Shown here: positions 42,504 through 50,465 of the stretch, piece by piece | How positions within the stretch are numbered: the first letter of the stretch is position 1 | Layout: every line of letters begins with the position of its first letter | NCBI GenBank assembly: GCA_004322275.1 | Contig: SCTA01000034.1 | Span: 1 to 64,000, forward strand | Length of the DNA stretch: 64,000 nucleotides | From: a bacterium | GTDB lineage: Bacteria; Desulfobacterota; Deferrisomatia; Deferrisomatales; BM512 | Direction of reading: 5' to 3' | The notes under the pieces: model-generated | What the model was told of the DNA's origin: nothing | Database searches by the model: none | The model's input: only the letters and a program-made list of their open reading frames with translations | Made by a program: the position numbers and the translations under genes

Positions 42504-42953
42504 CTATTTTTTCTTCCCGCCGCCCTTTTTGGCGCCGCCGTTCTTCTCTTCCTTTGCTTTCCCCTTGTTTTTGGATTCGTTGGCGTACTTGCCGCTTTTC
42601 AGTCCGTGAAACTCCGGGGAACCGGGTTTTATGCCGAGGTTCTGGGCCATTACCCCCCAGCCCTTGTGCTTGTTTACCTTGTATTCCTGTATAACAACTT
42701 CGACCGGTTTTTTCGTGACATTGCTGATCTGTAAGACCATGTAGGCGTCCCCCGGCGACCCCACCGCGGAGAGCACGGCGTCGATCTTCGGAGCGCCCGC
42801 GCCGAACTGGGCCCCCACGTTCACCCTGAAAGCCCCGAGATCCGCGTTGGCGTTGACGTTTATCGAGGTAATCAGATCGGAGAAATCGTCAGCCAGAGCG
42901 GCTGCGGGAAAGGCAAGGGTGAGCACGAACAAGATTGCGAACAGCTTTTTCAT
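42504..42953 (-). CDS. Small secreted protein with Lys/Gly-rich tail
   Basis: A 149-residue exported protein. Signal peptide 1-21 (ending AAALA). The mature part has an N-terminal domain with NVNANADLGAFRVNVGAQFGAG, and a KGWGVMAQNLGIKPGSPEFHGLK motif, then an unstructured tail of Lys, Glu, Gly and Asn (SKNKGKAKEEKNGG..., ending KKK). A domain with the PGSPEFHGLK phrase is seen in several anaerobe secreted proteins but has no known role. The basic tail could bind nucleic acid, LPS or a mineral surface. Function unknown. Confidence 0.7.
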   Translation of the reverse strand: MKKLFAILFVLTLAFPAAALADDFSDLITSINVNANADLGAFRVNVGAQFGAGAPKIDAVLSAVGSPGDAYMVLQISNVTKKPVEVVIQEYKVNKHKGWGVMAQNLGIKPGSPEFHGLKSGKYANESKNKGKAKEEKNGGAKKGGGKKK

Positions 42954-43165
42954 TTCAATCCTCTCTTAAAAAGATACCCTGATTTTCTTATCGGCAACTA
43001 CCGGTTTTTCAATAACCCAAATTCGGGTAAGATGATTTTAATTTTTCAGGCGGATTTTTAAAAATTGATTTTGCCCTCTGAAAAAGTCCGATTAAACTGA
43101 AAAGCGTAACGATCATTTCGCCCGCCGGGCACTCTTGCCGGCGTGGCCAAGACCGGAGGTTTAAA

Positions 43166-43486
43166 ATGGCTGAACGCGATGTGCAGGCTGAACTGGAAAA
43201 TCTCAAGTCCGAGATGTCCAAACTCCGCGCCGATTTCGCCGGAGTCGCCGCCGCGCTGAAGGGCGCGGGCGCGGCCGAGGCTGCTTCCCTGAGGGAGAGC
43301 ACCGGCGAATTCGCCGCTTCCCTGAAGGAACAGCTTCGCCACGCCATGGAAGAGGCGAAGGCCAAGGGGAAGAAGTCCGTCGAGGCCGTCGAGCATCAGG
43401 TGGGCGAGCACCCCTTCATAACGATTCTCGCGGCCTTCGGCATCGGCTTTCTGGTCGCCAAGGTTCTGGACAGGAACAGATCCTGA
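43166..43486 (+). CDS. YqjD/ElaB-like (DUF883) membrane-anchored protein
   Basis: A 106-residue protein: N-terminal heptad helix (LENLKSEMSKLRADFAGVAAAL), a second amphipathic stretch (SLKEQLRHAMEEAKAKGKKSVEAVEHQ) and a C-terminal hydrophobic anchor (FITILAAFGIGFLVAKVLDRNRS). That architecture matches the DUF883/YqjD group, whose members tether ribosomes to the inner membrane in E. coli. Followed closely by two small genes resembling yqjE and yqjK, so a yqjDEK-like cluster is likely. Confidence 0.82.
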   Translation: MAERDVQAELENLKSEMSKLRADFAGVAAALKGAGAAEAASLRESTGEFAASLKEQLRHAMEEAKAKGKKSVEAVEHQVGEHPFITILAAFGIGFLVAKVLDRNRS

Positions 43487-43515
43487 AAGCTCTCGCCGAA
43501 CTCTTTCTGGCGGTG

Positions 43516-43758
43516 ATGGACCTCCTCGAACTGGAGGGGGTCCTTCTCCGGCGCGCCGTGCTTCGCCTTGCGACGGCTCTCGCTCTTTTGTCCCTTTTCG
43601 CCCTTTTGCTCGCGGTGGGCGCGGGTTTCATGGTGTGGGGTTTCTACCTTTACGCGGCGAAAGCGCTGGGACAGCCTGCGGGCGCTTTTCTCACCGGTCT
43701 TGTCTTCCTCCTTCTCTCCGGAGCGCTCCTGTGGACAGCCAGAAAACTCGTCCGTTGA
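43516..43758 (+). CDS. YqjE-like small membrane protein
   Basis: About 80 residues with two strong hydrophobic helices (roughly 18-42 and 55-75) separated by a short loop, and an N-terminal amphipathic segment (DLLELEGVLLRRAVLRLATAL). It matches the phage-holin-III/YqjE size and pattern. The ATG at 43516 is taken; a GTG directly before it would add one residue. The next gene overlaps its end by 28 bp. Confidence 0.7.
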   Translation: MDLLELEGVLLRRAVLRLATALALLSLFALLLAVGAGFMVWGFYLYAAKALGQPAGAFLTGLVFLLLSGALLWTARKLVR

Positions 43759-43952
43759 CCGTCGAAGAGGCGAGGGAGCGGCTGATAGAGGCCGCCGGGC
43801 GCGCGAGCCCCAGGGAGTGGATACGTCAAAATCCTCCCGAAGCTCTGGCCGCGGCCTTCCTTGCCGGGCTCAGCGCGGGAGGGAGCAAAACCTCCACCTG
43901 CTCCGGTGCGCAGAGGTACGTGGATTTTATCTTTCGCATGCTGAACGAATAG
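43731..43952 (+). CDS. Small YqjK-position protein
   Basis: A 73-residue protein starting at GTG 43731, with CCGGAG 7 nt upstream. The stretch LTVEEARERLIEAAGRASPREWIRQNPPEALAAAFLAGLSAGG contains an amphipathic helix and a short hydrophobic stretch, as in YqjK/YqjE companions. No catalytic motif. It overlaps the preceding gene by 28 bp, so it is probably translationally coupled in the three-gene cluster. Confidence 0.6.
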   Translation: MDSQKTRPLTVEEARERLIEAAGRASPREWIRQNPPEALAAAFLAGLSAGGSKTSTCSGAQRYVDFIFRMLNE

Positions 43953-43960
43953 CGCAGCCG

Positions 43961-44395
43961 TCAGGCCAGAGTCACCCGGTCGGCGGTCCAGTAGGGGTGG
44001 AGCGGGAAGCGGACCTTCCCTATGCAGCGGAAGCTCTGCACGGGGCCGGGGTATTGCCTGCACATCAGCGGCTTTTGCCCGTTTATCAGGCAGGCGGCGA
44101 GACCCGAAGAAGCGCGGGAGAGATAGGGGCACCTCTTTTCGCGAATTCCCGTAGAGGGGTCGAGCCAGATTTCTCCCATGGGACCCACGCGGGAAAGAAG
44201 ATCCTCCCTCCCCTCGCTTTTCCACGCCGCAACGTCGCTCTCGCTCGCCAGAAGCGTTCCGCCCCAGCGCTCGCAGCAGGCCCCGCACTGCCTGCAAGAG
44301 GCGTAATCGCCCCCGCCCCGAAGCCGTTTCGCGAAACCGGCCAGAACCGTAGTGGAAAGACGCATAACCATGACGCTCCCCTCGGTCAAATTCAT
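43961..44395 (-). CDS. YkgJ-like cysteine-cluster protein
   Basis: A protein of 136-144 residues (start uncertain between 44395 and the downstream ATG near 44371). It carries the zinc/iron-binding cluster CRQCGACCERWGG and further cysteines in EKRCPYLSR, CLINGQKPLMCRQYP and FRCIGK, the pattern of the YkgJ/UPF0153 family. Biological role unknown; some relatives affect flagellar or metal-related pathways. It converges on the yqjDEK-like cluster. Confidence 0.78.
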   Translation of the reverse strand: MNLTEGSVMVMRLSTTVLAGFAKRLRGGGDYASCRQCGACCERWGGTLLASESDVAAWKSEGREDLLSRVGPMGEIWLDPSTGIREKRCPYLSRASSGLAACLINGQKPLMCRQYPGPVQSFRCIGKVRFPLHPYWTADRVTLA

Positions 44396-44568
44396 ACAAT
44401 CCGGCTCTATGAAAATATTTTTACACTCTCTCCGCCGGGGTCAAGGGGGGAAATAAATTCCTAATGTTTTCGGGGTGTTTTTCCGTAAAAACATTGTGGT
44501 GATGAAAAGAGGCAAAAAAAGTATAATATGGCGAACGGTCACCAAAACGGACGGGGACAAGCCCTTAA

Positions 44569-45597
44569 ATGGACGACAGCGAACTTACAAGACTAAAGCA
44601 GGAGTTTTCGGCGCTCGTCGATATCGGCAAGGCGCTGACCTCGACCCTTGGAAGGCGCGAGCTAATCTCCATAATCATGGAGAAGGTCACGGAGCTTCTC
44701 CATCCCAAGGTATGGTCCCTCCTGCTCATTGACGAGCGGACCGGCGACCTCGTCTTCGAGATCGCCGTCTCTCCGACGCCCAGAAAGCTCACCGGCAAGC
44801 GCATGCCGCGCGGCGAAGGCATCGCCGGGTGGGTCGCCGTCAACGGAGAGCCGATACTCATCCGGGACGTCTCCAAGGACGCGCGTTTCACCAGAAGATT
44901 CGACAAATCCATAGGTTTCGAGACCCGCTCGATAATCTGCGTGCCCCTCAAATTCGGCAAAAAGATCACCGGCGTCATCGAATTCGTCAACAGCGTCGAA
45001 GACAAGGAATTCGGCGAACAGGACCTTGAGCTTCTCTCCACCGTCGCCGACTTCGTCGCCATCGCCATAGAAAACGCCAAAAACTTCGCCATCATTCAGG
45101 AACTGGTCATCACCGACGACCTGACCGGCCTTTACAACACCCGCCACATACTCTCCTGCCTCGACAAGGAAGTCGAGCGGGCGAAGCGCTTCAAGACCTC
45201 CGTCTCCTTCATCTTCCTCGACATCGACCGTTTCAAGAGGATAAACGACACCTACGGCCACCTTGTCGGCAGCAAGCTCATCTCGGAGGTCGGCAAGTTC
45301 ATAAGCCAGATGATGAGAAAGACGGACATGGCGGCGCGTTACGGAGGCGACGAATTCGTTGTAATCCTGCCGAACACCGCCAAAGAGGGCGCAGTAATCT
45401 TCACGGAAAAGCTTCACGAGTCGATGCGCCACCGCATCTTTCTCGCGAGCGAGGGGATGGACATAAGGATTACCGCGAGTTTCGGCGTGGCCACCTATCC
45501 CGACGACGCGGATTCAAAGCTTTCGCTGGTCAACGTGGCGGACAAGCTGATGTACCAAGTCAAGGAAACTACGCGCGACGGCGTTAAGTCAGCCTAG
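44569..45597 (+). CDS. GAF-GGDEF diguanylate cyclase
   Basis: A 342-residue soluble enzyme that makes cyclic di-GMP from GTP. The N-terminal GAF sensor domain spans about 10-165 (LTSTLGRRELISIIMEKVTELLH... SLLLIDERTGDLVFEIAV). The GGDEF domain (about 175-340) has an intact active site RYGGDEF (near 258-264) and an inhibitory I-site RKTD five residues before it, so product feedback is expected. No transmembrane helices. ATG at 44569 follows a weak ribosome-binding site. A short repeat fragment (about 45600-45620) follows its stop. Confidence 0.93.
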   Translation: MDDSELTRLKQEFSALVDIGKALTSTLGRRELISIIMEKVTELLHPKVWSLLLIDERTGDLVFEIAVSPTPRKLTGKRMPRGEGIAGWVAVNGEPILIRDVSKDARFTRRFDKSIGFETRSIICVPLKFGKKITGVIEFVNSVEDKEFGEQDLELLSTVADFVAIAIENAKNFAIIQELVITDDLTGLYNTRHILSCLDKEVERAKRFKTSVSFIFLDIDRFKRINDTYGHLVGSKLISEVGKFISQMMRKTDMAARYGGDEFVVILPNTAKEGAVIFTEKLHESMRHRIFLASEGMDIRITASFGVATYPDDADSKLSLVNVADKLMYQVKETTRDGVKSA

Positions 45598-45700
45598 GAC
45601 GGCTTCGGCTTTTGCCGTATGTAGAATAATCCCTGAAAAACTTGTAAGATTATGTGGAAAAGCCATTCGCAGTATGGGTGTGCCGGTAATGCGGGAGTTT

Positions 45701-46696
45701 TCAGCAGATGCGGGGGAGTAATTCTCCGGCTGGGGCATCAACCAACCTTCTGGAACCCAGAATCGTCCGGGCGACCACGCGGGGCGTTCCGGCCCTGACT
45801 TCTCCGATTATCTCGGCCCTTTCGCCGTATCTGCACCCTCTGATTATCCCCAGAGCCTTTTCCTTCAACTCCCCCGGAATGATCACCAGCATGCACCCCT
45901 CGTTGGCGACGTGCAGGGGGTCGTAGCCCAAAAGGTCGCAGGCGGAGCGGACTCCTGCCTCCAGCGGGATTAGGTTGTCGTCTATCTCTATCTCCACCCC
46001 GGACTGGGAGGCGATCTCGTTTAGCGCCTCGGCAACCCCTCCGCGCGTGGGGTCGCGAAGGACGTGGGGGAGTGCGCCGCCGGTCAGGAGGGCCCTCGTT
46101 ATCCCGCAAAGCGGCGCGGCGTCGCTCAGTATCTCCGTGGAAAAGGATATCCCCTCCCGCTTCGAGAGGACCGCAATGCCGTGGCTGCCCGCTACGCCGG
46201 TTATAATCACGGCGTCGCCCGGCCTCGCGTTTTCACCGGCTATTTCGACTCCCTCCGGGATGACCCCAACCCCCGCAGTGTTCAGGAAGGGGCCGCAGCC
46301 CGCCTCGACAACCTTGGTATCCCCCGCGACTATCGCGACGCCCGCCTCCTCGGCCCGTAGAGCCATCGCTTTGACTATCTTGCGAAGGTCGCCCAGGGGA
46401 AAACCCTCCGGAAGTATGAAACCGGTAGTCAGGTAGAGGGGAGTCGCGCCGGACATGGCGAGGTCGTTGACGGTGCCGCACACGGCGAGATCGCCGATGT
46501 TGCCTCCTGGAAACTCCCAGGGATCGACGACGAAGGAATCGGTGGTGAGGGCGACCCTGCCGGGGGGGAGAGTCACGGCGGCGTAGTCGTTCAGCTTCGC
46601 CAGCTCGGGGCTCTTGAAATTCTCAAGGAAGATATCCTTGATGAGGGAGCGCATCTTCGTCCCGCCGCCGCCGTGAGCCCGGTTTATCCTGTCCAT
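45701..46696 (-). CDS. hypE: Hydrogenase maturation protein HypE
   Basis: A 331-residue enzyme that dehydrates the carbamoylated C-terminal cysteine to thiocyanate, providing cyanide for the NiFe-hydrogenase iron centre. The PurM-like ATP fold includes LTTDSFVVDPWEFPGGNIG and TKVVEAGCGPFLNTAG. Its C-terminus is PRIC, as needed for the modified Cys. Third gene in the minus-strand order hypC-hypD-hypE, only 1 bp after hypD. No hypA, hypB or hypF is in the window. Confidence 0.95.
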   Translation of the reverse strand: MDRINRAHGGGGTKMRSLIKDIFLENFKSPELAKLNDYAAVTLPPGRVALTTDSFVVDPWEFPGGNIGDLAVCGTVNDLAMSGATPLYLTTGFILPEGFPLGDLRKIVKAMALRAEEAGVAIVAGDTKVVEAGCGPFLNTAGVGVIPEGVEIAGENARPGDAVIITGVAGSHGIAVLSKREGISFSTEILSDAAPLCGITRALLTGGALPHVLRDPTRGGVAEALNEIASQSGVEIEIDDNLIPLEAGVRSACDLLGYDPLHVANEGCMLVIIPGELKEKALGIIRGCRYGERAEIIGEVRAGTPRVVARTILGSRRLVDAPAGELLPRIC

Positions 46697-46697
46697 T

Positions 46698-47795
46698 TTA
46701 GACCCCTCTGTAGCGGAAGTGGGCCCCGCAGGCGCCCTCGGAGGAGACCATGCAGGCGCCGACGGGAGATTCGGGGGTGCAGGCGACGCCGAAGAGCGGG
46801 CATTCGGCGGGAGGTATTATCCCGCGCAAGACTTCGGCGCAACGGCAGCCGGGGGGCTCCTTCGAGTCAATCTCGACCCCCTTCAGAAACTTTTTCCTGG
46901 CGTCAAATTCTGAATACTCTTCGGAGGGCTCGTAGCCGCTCCGGGGAAGTTCGCCGAGGCCGCGCCAGCCCGCGTCCACCAGCGTGAAGGCCGCGCGGAG
47001 CAGTTCCTTCGCAGGGAGGTTGCCCTTTGCGCTGACGGCGCGGGGGTAGCCGTTCTCGACCACGGCCCTTCCCTCCTTCGCCTGAGCGAGGATCATCACG
47101 AGACCCGCCAGCACGTCCACCGGCTCGAACCCGGCGACGACGCAGGGGACCTTGTATTTTTCGGCCACGGGGAGGTAGATGTCGGAGCCGAGCACCATCG
47201 AGGCGTGGCCGGGGCAAAGGAATGCGCCGATTCTTACCGCCGGGTCGAGGAGCAGGGCTTCCAGCGCGGGCATCAGGGCCTTGTGGGCGCTGAGGACCGA
47301 GAAATTTTTAAGACCCTCTTTTTTAGCGACGGTGAGGGAGTGGGCGACGGTGGGGGAGGTGGTCTCGAACCCCAGTCCGAGAAAAACGACCTCTTTGCCG
47401 GGGTTTTTTCGGGCGAGAGCAAGCGCGTCGGTGGCGGAATAGACGGGCGCGATCAGGCACCCCTCGGCCTTTGCCGCCGCGAGGTTCTTTTTGGTGCCGG
47501 GCACCCGGAGGGCGTCGCCGTAGGTCGCGAGAATTACCTTTTCATTTTCCGCCAGCCACAGGGCCTCGTCGAAGGCTTTTACCGGGGTGACGCAGACGGG
47601 GCAGCCGGGGCCCGAAAGGAGGGTTACGGCGGGGGGCAGCAGGCCGCGAAGGCCCATCCTGGCGATGGCCACGGTGTGGGTGCCGCAGACCTCCATTACG
47701 GAGACGGGCGGGCCGTCGTAGCTTCGGATCCTGTCGAGGAGCTTCCCCGCAAGTTCCCGGTCGCGGAAAAAATCAGAGGATGGAGCCATCGTCAA
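46698..47795 (-). CDS. hypD: Hydrogenase maturation protein HypD
   Basis: A 365-residue [4Fe-4S] scaffold on which the Fe(CN)2CO unit is assembled with HypC. Family motifs are visible: VMEVCGTHTVAIARMGLRGLLP near the start, the SGPGCPVCVTP motif, CPGHASMVLGSDIY, and the C-terminal iron-sulfur cysteines in EPPGCRCAEVLRGII...CPLFGVACTPESPVGACMVSSEGACGAHFRY. Overlaps hypC by 23 bp and abuts hypE, so it is part of one operon. Confidence 0.95.
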   Translation of the reverse strand: MTMAPSSDFFRDRELAGKLLDRIRSYDGPPVSVMEVCGTHTVAIARMGLRGLLPPAVTLLSGPGCPVCVTPVKAFDEALWLAENEKVILATYGDALRVPGTKKNLAAAKAEGCLIAPVYSATDALALARKNPGKEVVFLGLGFETTSPTVAHSLTVAKKEGLKNFSVLSAHKALMPALEALLLDPAVRIGAFLCPGHASMVLGSDIYLPVAEKYKVPCVVAGFEPVDVLAGLVMILAQAKEGRAVVENGYPRAVSAKGNLPAKELLRAAFTLVDAGWRGLGELPRSGYEPSEEYSEFDARKKFLKGVEIDSKEPPGCRCAEVLRGIIPPAECPLFGVACTPESPVGACMVSSEGACGAHFRYRGV

Positions 47796-48003
47796 CCATC
47801 CGGCGCATCATTTCTATGGTTTCCTCGGCCTCGGCGGGGCTCACCTTGTGGAGGGCGAAGCCCGCGTGGACGATGATGTAATCGCCTTCCTTCGGCTCTT
47901 CGAGGAGGGCGACCGAGATCTCGCGGCTGGAGCCGCCGAAATCGGCCAGCGCCATAAGGTTTTCGTCGATGGAAATTATTTTTCCGGGTACGGCTACGCA
48001 CAT
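47773..48003 (-). CDS. hypC: Hydrogenase maturation chaperone HypC
   Basis: A 76-residue HypC/HupF chaperone. Its required second residue Cys is present (MCVAVPGKIISI), and the domain continues with ALADFGGSSREISVALL and DYIIVHAGFALHKVSPAEAEETI. It carries the Fe(CN)2CO unit to the hydrogenase precursor together with HypD. Two bases or so separate it from no upstream gene; its promoter probably lies between 48003 and the HU gene. Confidence 0.95.
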   Translation of the reverse strand: MCVAVPGKIISIDENLMALADFGGSSREISVALLEEPKEGDYIIVHAGFALHKVSPAEAEETIEMMRRMVDDGSIL

Positions 48004-48060
48004 GGGCTGTTTATGCTTCCAGACAGGTTAGGGGAGGCTGTTGGCTAAAAGGAAAATACA

Positions 48061-48083
48061 CCCTGCCCCCCAAAGGGGGAGGG
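48061..48083 (-). terminator. Hairpin between HU and hypC
   Basis: CCCTGCCCCC-CAAA-GGGGGAGGG, a near-perfect stem of about nine pairs, lies 33 bp after the HU stop on the minus strand. A moderately T-rich stretch (GTATTTTCCTTTT) follows in the direction of HU transcription. Confidence 0.5.
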
Positions 48084-48115
48084 ATATTTTGCGAAGTGAC
48101 GGCTTGCGGACGTTT

Positions 48116-48391
48116 TTAGGAGTCGACGCGGAATTTAAGCTCTTTACCGACCTTGAAGAAGGGGAGCTTCTTTTCCGGAACCTCTATCTTCGTTCCGGTC
48201 TTGGGATTGCGGCCCGTGTAGGCGTCGTATTGTTTGTTTACGAAGCTGCCGAACCCCCTGATCTCGATCCGCTCGTCCCTGAGGATGGCCTCAATATTGG
48301 CGTCAAAGAAGGTGTTTACAACCTCTTTGGCGGCCTTCATAGAGAGCCCGCCCTTTTCGGCCACGGTCTTGATGAGTTCTGACTTGTTCAT
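48116..48391 (-). CDS. HU/IHF family nucleoid DNA-binding protein
   Basis: A 91-residue histone-like protein. The ATG at 48391 begins MNKSELIKTVAEKGGLS, the standard HU start; a longer frame adds 12 residues that do not match the family. The arm GRNPKTGTKIEVPEKKLPFFKVGKELK has the DNA-intercalating proline (NPKTG). HU bends DNA and helps compact the nucleoid. A tRNA-Arg gene lies just upstream on the same strand. Confidence 0.94.
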   Translation of the reverse strand: MNKSELIKTVAEKGGLSMKAAKEVVNTFFDANIEAILRDERIEIRGFGSFVNKQYDAYTGRNPKTGTKIEVPEKKLPFFKVGKELKFRVDS

Positions 48392-48443
48392 CCAAGTCTC
48401 CTCTTCACGGTGACTATAGGGAGACATCCAATAAAAAAATCCG

Positions 48444-48520
48444 TGGTGCCCCCGGCAGGACTCGAACCTGCGGCCCCAGGATTAGGAATCCTGTGCTCTA
48501 TCCACCTGAGCTACGAGGGC
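48444..48520 (-). tRNA. tRNA-Arg (CCT)
   Basis: On the minus strand a 77-nt cloverleaf runs from 48520 to 48444, starting GCCCTCG and ending CGGGGGC-A-CCA, with CCA encoded. Anticodon loop TTCCTAA gives CCT, reading AGG. T-arm GCAGG-TTCGAGT-CCTGC and D-stem GCTC/GAGC are intact. Confidence 0.94.
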
Positions 48521-48655
48521 GTTCACGCCCGACTACGGGAATGCTAGATTGCGACTGGTCTAAAGTCAAGTTTCTTTTAAGGTTTTCGCTTCCTCTAGAC
48601 TTCCTCGCCGGGTTGACTTAACATCATCGAAAGCATACTCGTCAAAAGGACCCAA

Positions 48656-49522
48656 ATGATCGATCTGCACCTCCACACCACTTACTCGGACGGTTCGCTC
48701 ACGCCCACCGAACTTCTTGAGCGCGCCGCCGTCCGTTGCGTGGAGGCCCTTGCGGTTACTGATCACGACACCTGCGCCGGCAACGCCGAAGCCGCCGAAG
48801 CGGGGGCGCGCCTCGGGATCGAGGTGATCTCCGGCGTGGAGCTCTCCGTCGCTTTCGAGGGGGTCGGGCTTCACCTTCTCGGTTATGGAATCGACTGCAT
48901 CACCGAGAGCGCGAAAAAGGTCTTTTCGAGGCTCGAAGACGCCAGAAACGACCGCCTCGTGAAGATGATCTGCAGGCTCAACGAACTCGGAGCCCCCATC
49001 TCCTCCGAGCAGGTGCGGAAAGAAGCGGGCGGAAACATCGTCGGCAGGCTCCACATCGCGCGCCTGATGGTCAGAAAACGCCTCGTCCCCTCCCTTCAGG
49101 CCGCCTTCACCCAGTACCTCGGCAGGGGGGGGCTCGCCTATATCGACCGCGTGCGGCTGACCCCGGAAGAAGCCTTCGAGGCTATACGGGACATGGGCGG
49201 CGTGGTGGTAATGGCCCACCCCGGCGTCATCGAGCGCGAGAACCCCGGAGTGCTCGACCGCGCCCTCGATTGCCTCCTCGGCCTCGGCCTTGACGGGATA
49301 GAGGCGCGCTACAGCAGGCACACCCCCGAGCAGACAGCGAGATACCTCGAAATCGCCGACAAACACTCCCTCCTATCCACCGGCGGCAGCGACTTTCACT
49401 CGCCCACCCCCGAGAGGATAGAGATAGGGAGGGGGTTCGGCACCCTCAGCGTCCCCTACGAGTCCTTTCTGGCCCTCCGAAGGGCGGTAGAGGCGAAGAG
49501 AAAGCTCCCGTTACCCTCTTAA
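48656..49522 (+). CDS. PHP-domain phosphoesterase (YciV/RNase AM-like)
   Basis: A 288-residue metal-dependent phosphoesterase. It opens with IDLHLHTTYSDGSLTP (PHP motif 1) and has AVTDHDTCAGN (motif 2), HIARLMV, and GSDFHSP near the end. This matches the family that degrades 3',5'-nucleoside bisphosphates (pAp) and trims short RNA ends. The ATG at 48656 follows a weak site; the protein length is normal for the group. Confidence 0.9.
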   Translation: MIDLHLHTTYSDGSLTPTELLERAAVRCVEALAVTDHDTCAGNAEAAEAGARLGIEVISGVELSVAFEGVGLHLLGYGIDCITESAKKVFSRLEDARNDRLVKMICRLNELGAPISSEQVRKEAGGNIVGRLHIARLMVRKRLVPSLQAAFTQYLGRGGLAYIDRVRLTPEEAFEAIRDMGGVVVMAHPGVIERENPGVLDRALDCLLGLGLDGIEARYSRHTPEQTARYLEIADKHSLLSTGGSDFHSPTPERIEIGRGFGTLSVPYESFLALRRAVEAKRKLPLPS

Positions 49523-49594
49523 TCCTTTCACTTATTACCCGTTTGATTTTTTCGCAAATCCCTGTATCAATAACCACAAAGGTAATGTTTCGAG

Positions 49595-49610
49595 GCGCGG
49601 AAAGCCGCGC
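49595..49610 (+). other. Hairpin in the leader of the ThiF-like gene
   Basis: GCGCGG-AAAG-CCGCGC forms a 6-bp stem directly before the ribosome-binding site GGGAG (49611-49615). It could influence translation of the downstream gene. No THI-box (TPP riboswitch) consensus was seen. Confidence 0.4.
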
Positions 49611-49622
49611 GGGAGCTTTTGT

Positions 49623-50426
49623 TTGAGGATTTTTATAAACGAACGCGAGGCCAAGGTTGTCCCCGGCTCTCTTGCCGGAGCGGTAAGAGACCTTTTAAAG
49701 CCGGGAGCGGATATTATAGTCGTCAACGGCTTTCCCGCCGGGGCGGATACCCCTCTTCGGGAGGGCGACAGGGTCGTCCTTATAAAGAGGGGGGAGATTC
49801 CGCCATCCCACGAGCTTGAGGCGCTCCTCGCGGCCCGCCACACCCCCGGAATCTATGCGAAACTTAAAAAAGCCCGCGTCGGGATAGCGGGGCTCGGGGG
49901 GCTCGGCAGCCACGCGGCGACGGCGCTGGTCCGGGTGGGCGTAGGGCAACTGGTACTCGCGGATTTCGACGTGGTGGAGCCCTCTAATCTCGGTAGGCAG
50001 GCGTACTACGCCGACCAGATAGGGCTGGAGAAGACGGAGGCGCTAAGCCGGAACCTTCAGAGAATAAACCCTTACGCAAACCTCACCCTTCACACGGCGA
50101 GAATCGACTGTGACAACGCCGCCCGCCTCTTCGCGGGGTGCGACGTGGTTATCGAGGCGCTCGACCGCGCCGAGGAGAAGACTATGCTCATAGAGGCGCT
50201 TCTCTCGGCCCTTCCCTCGGCGGAGATTATCGCCGCTTCCGGCCTCGCCGGTCACGGGACCTCCGAAACCATTCGCGTTCACAAACTCGGGAAAAGGCTT
50301 TACGTAGTGGGCGACCTCGAAAGCGAAGCCCGTCCCTTCATGGGGCTGATGGCCCCCCGCGTGGGCGTGGCGGCGCACATTCAGGCCAATCTGGCGGTCA
50401 GATTGCTTCTCGGAGAAGAATACTAG
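49623..50426 (+). CDS. ThiS-like plus ThiF-type adenylyltransferase fusion
   Basis: A 267-residue protein. Residues 1-65 resemble a ThiS/MoaD sulfur-carrier fold (INEREAKVVPGSLAGAVRDLL... DIIVVNGFPAG... GDRVVLIKRGEIP), but the usual C-terminal Gly-Gly is missing (single Gly, then fusion). From 85 on it is a ThiF/MoeB-like E1 domain: GIAGLGGLGSHAATALVRVG (ATP motif), LADFDVVEPSNLGRQAYY and EALDRAEEKTMLIEALL. The start is TTG at 49623 with GGGAG 7 nt upstream. Likely role: activating a ThiS in thiazole synthesis; the fused domain may regulate or mimic the substrate. Confidence 0.82.
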   Translation: MRIFINEREAKVVPGSLAGAVRDLLKPGADIIVVNGFPAGADTPLREGDRVVLIKRGEIPPSHELEALLAARHTPGIYAKLKKARVGIAGLGGLGSHAATALVRVGVGQLVLADFDVVEPSNLGRQAYYADQIGLEKTEALSRNLQRINPYANLTLHTARIDCDNAARLFAGCDVVIEALDRAEEKTMLIEALLSALPSAEIIAASGLAGHGTSETIRVHKLGKRLYVVGDLESEARPFMGLMAPRVGVAAHIQANLAVRLLLGEEY

Positions 50427-50465
50427 GGGACGGACTTCACTTTAAAGACCGGTTTACGGCGGTTT

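Noticed and set aside
49561-49622. Possible TPP riboswitch ahead of the ThiF-like gene
   Set aside because: No THI-box CTGAGA or the paired conserved elements; only a 6-bp hairpin is seen.
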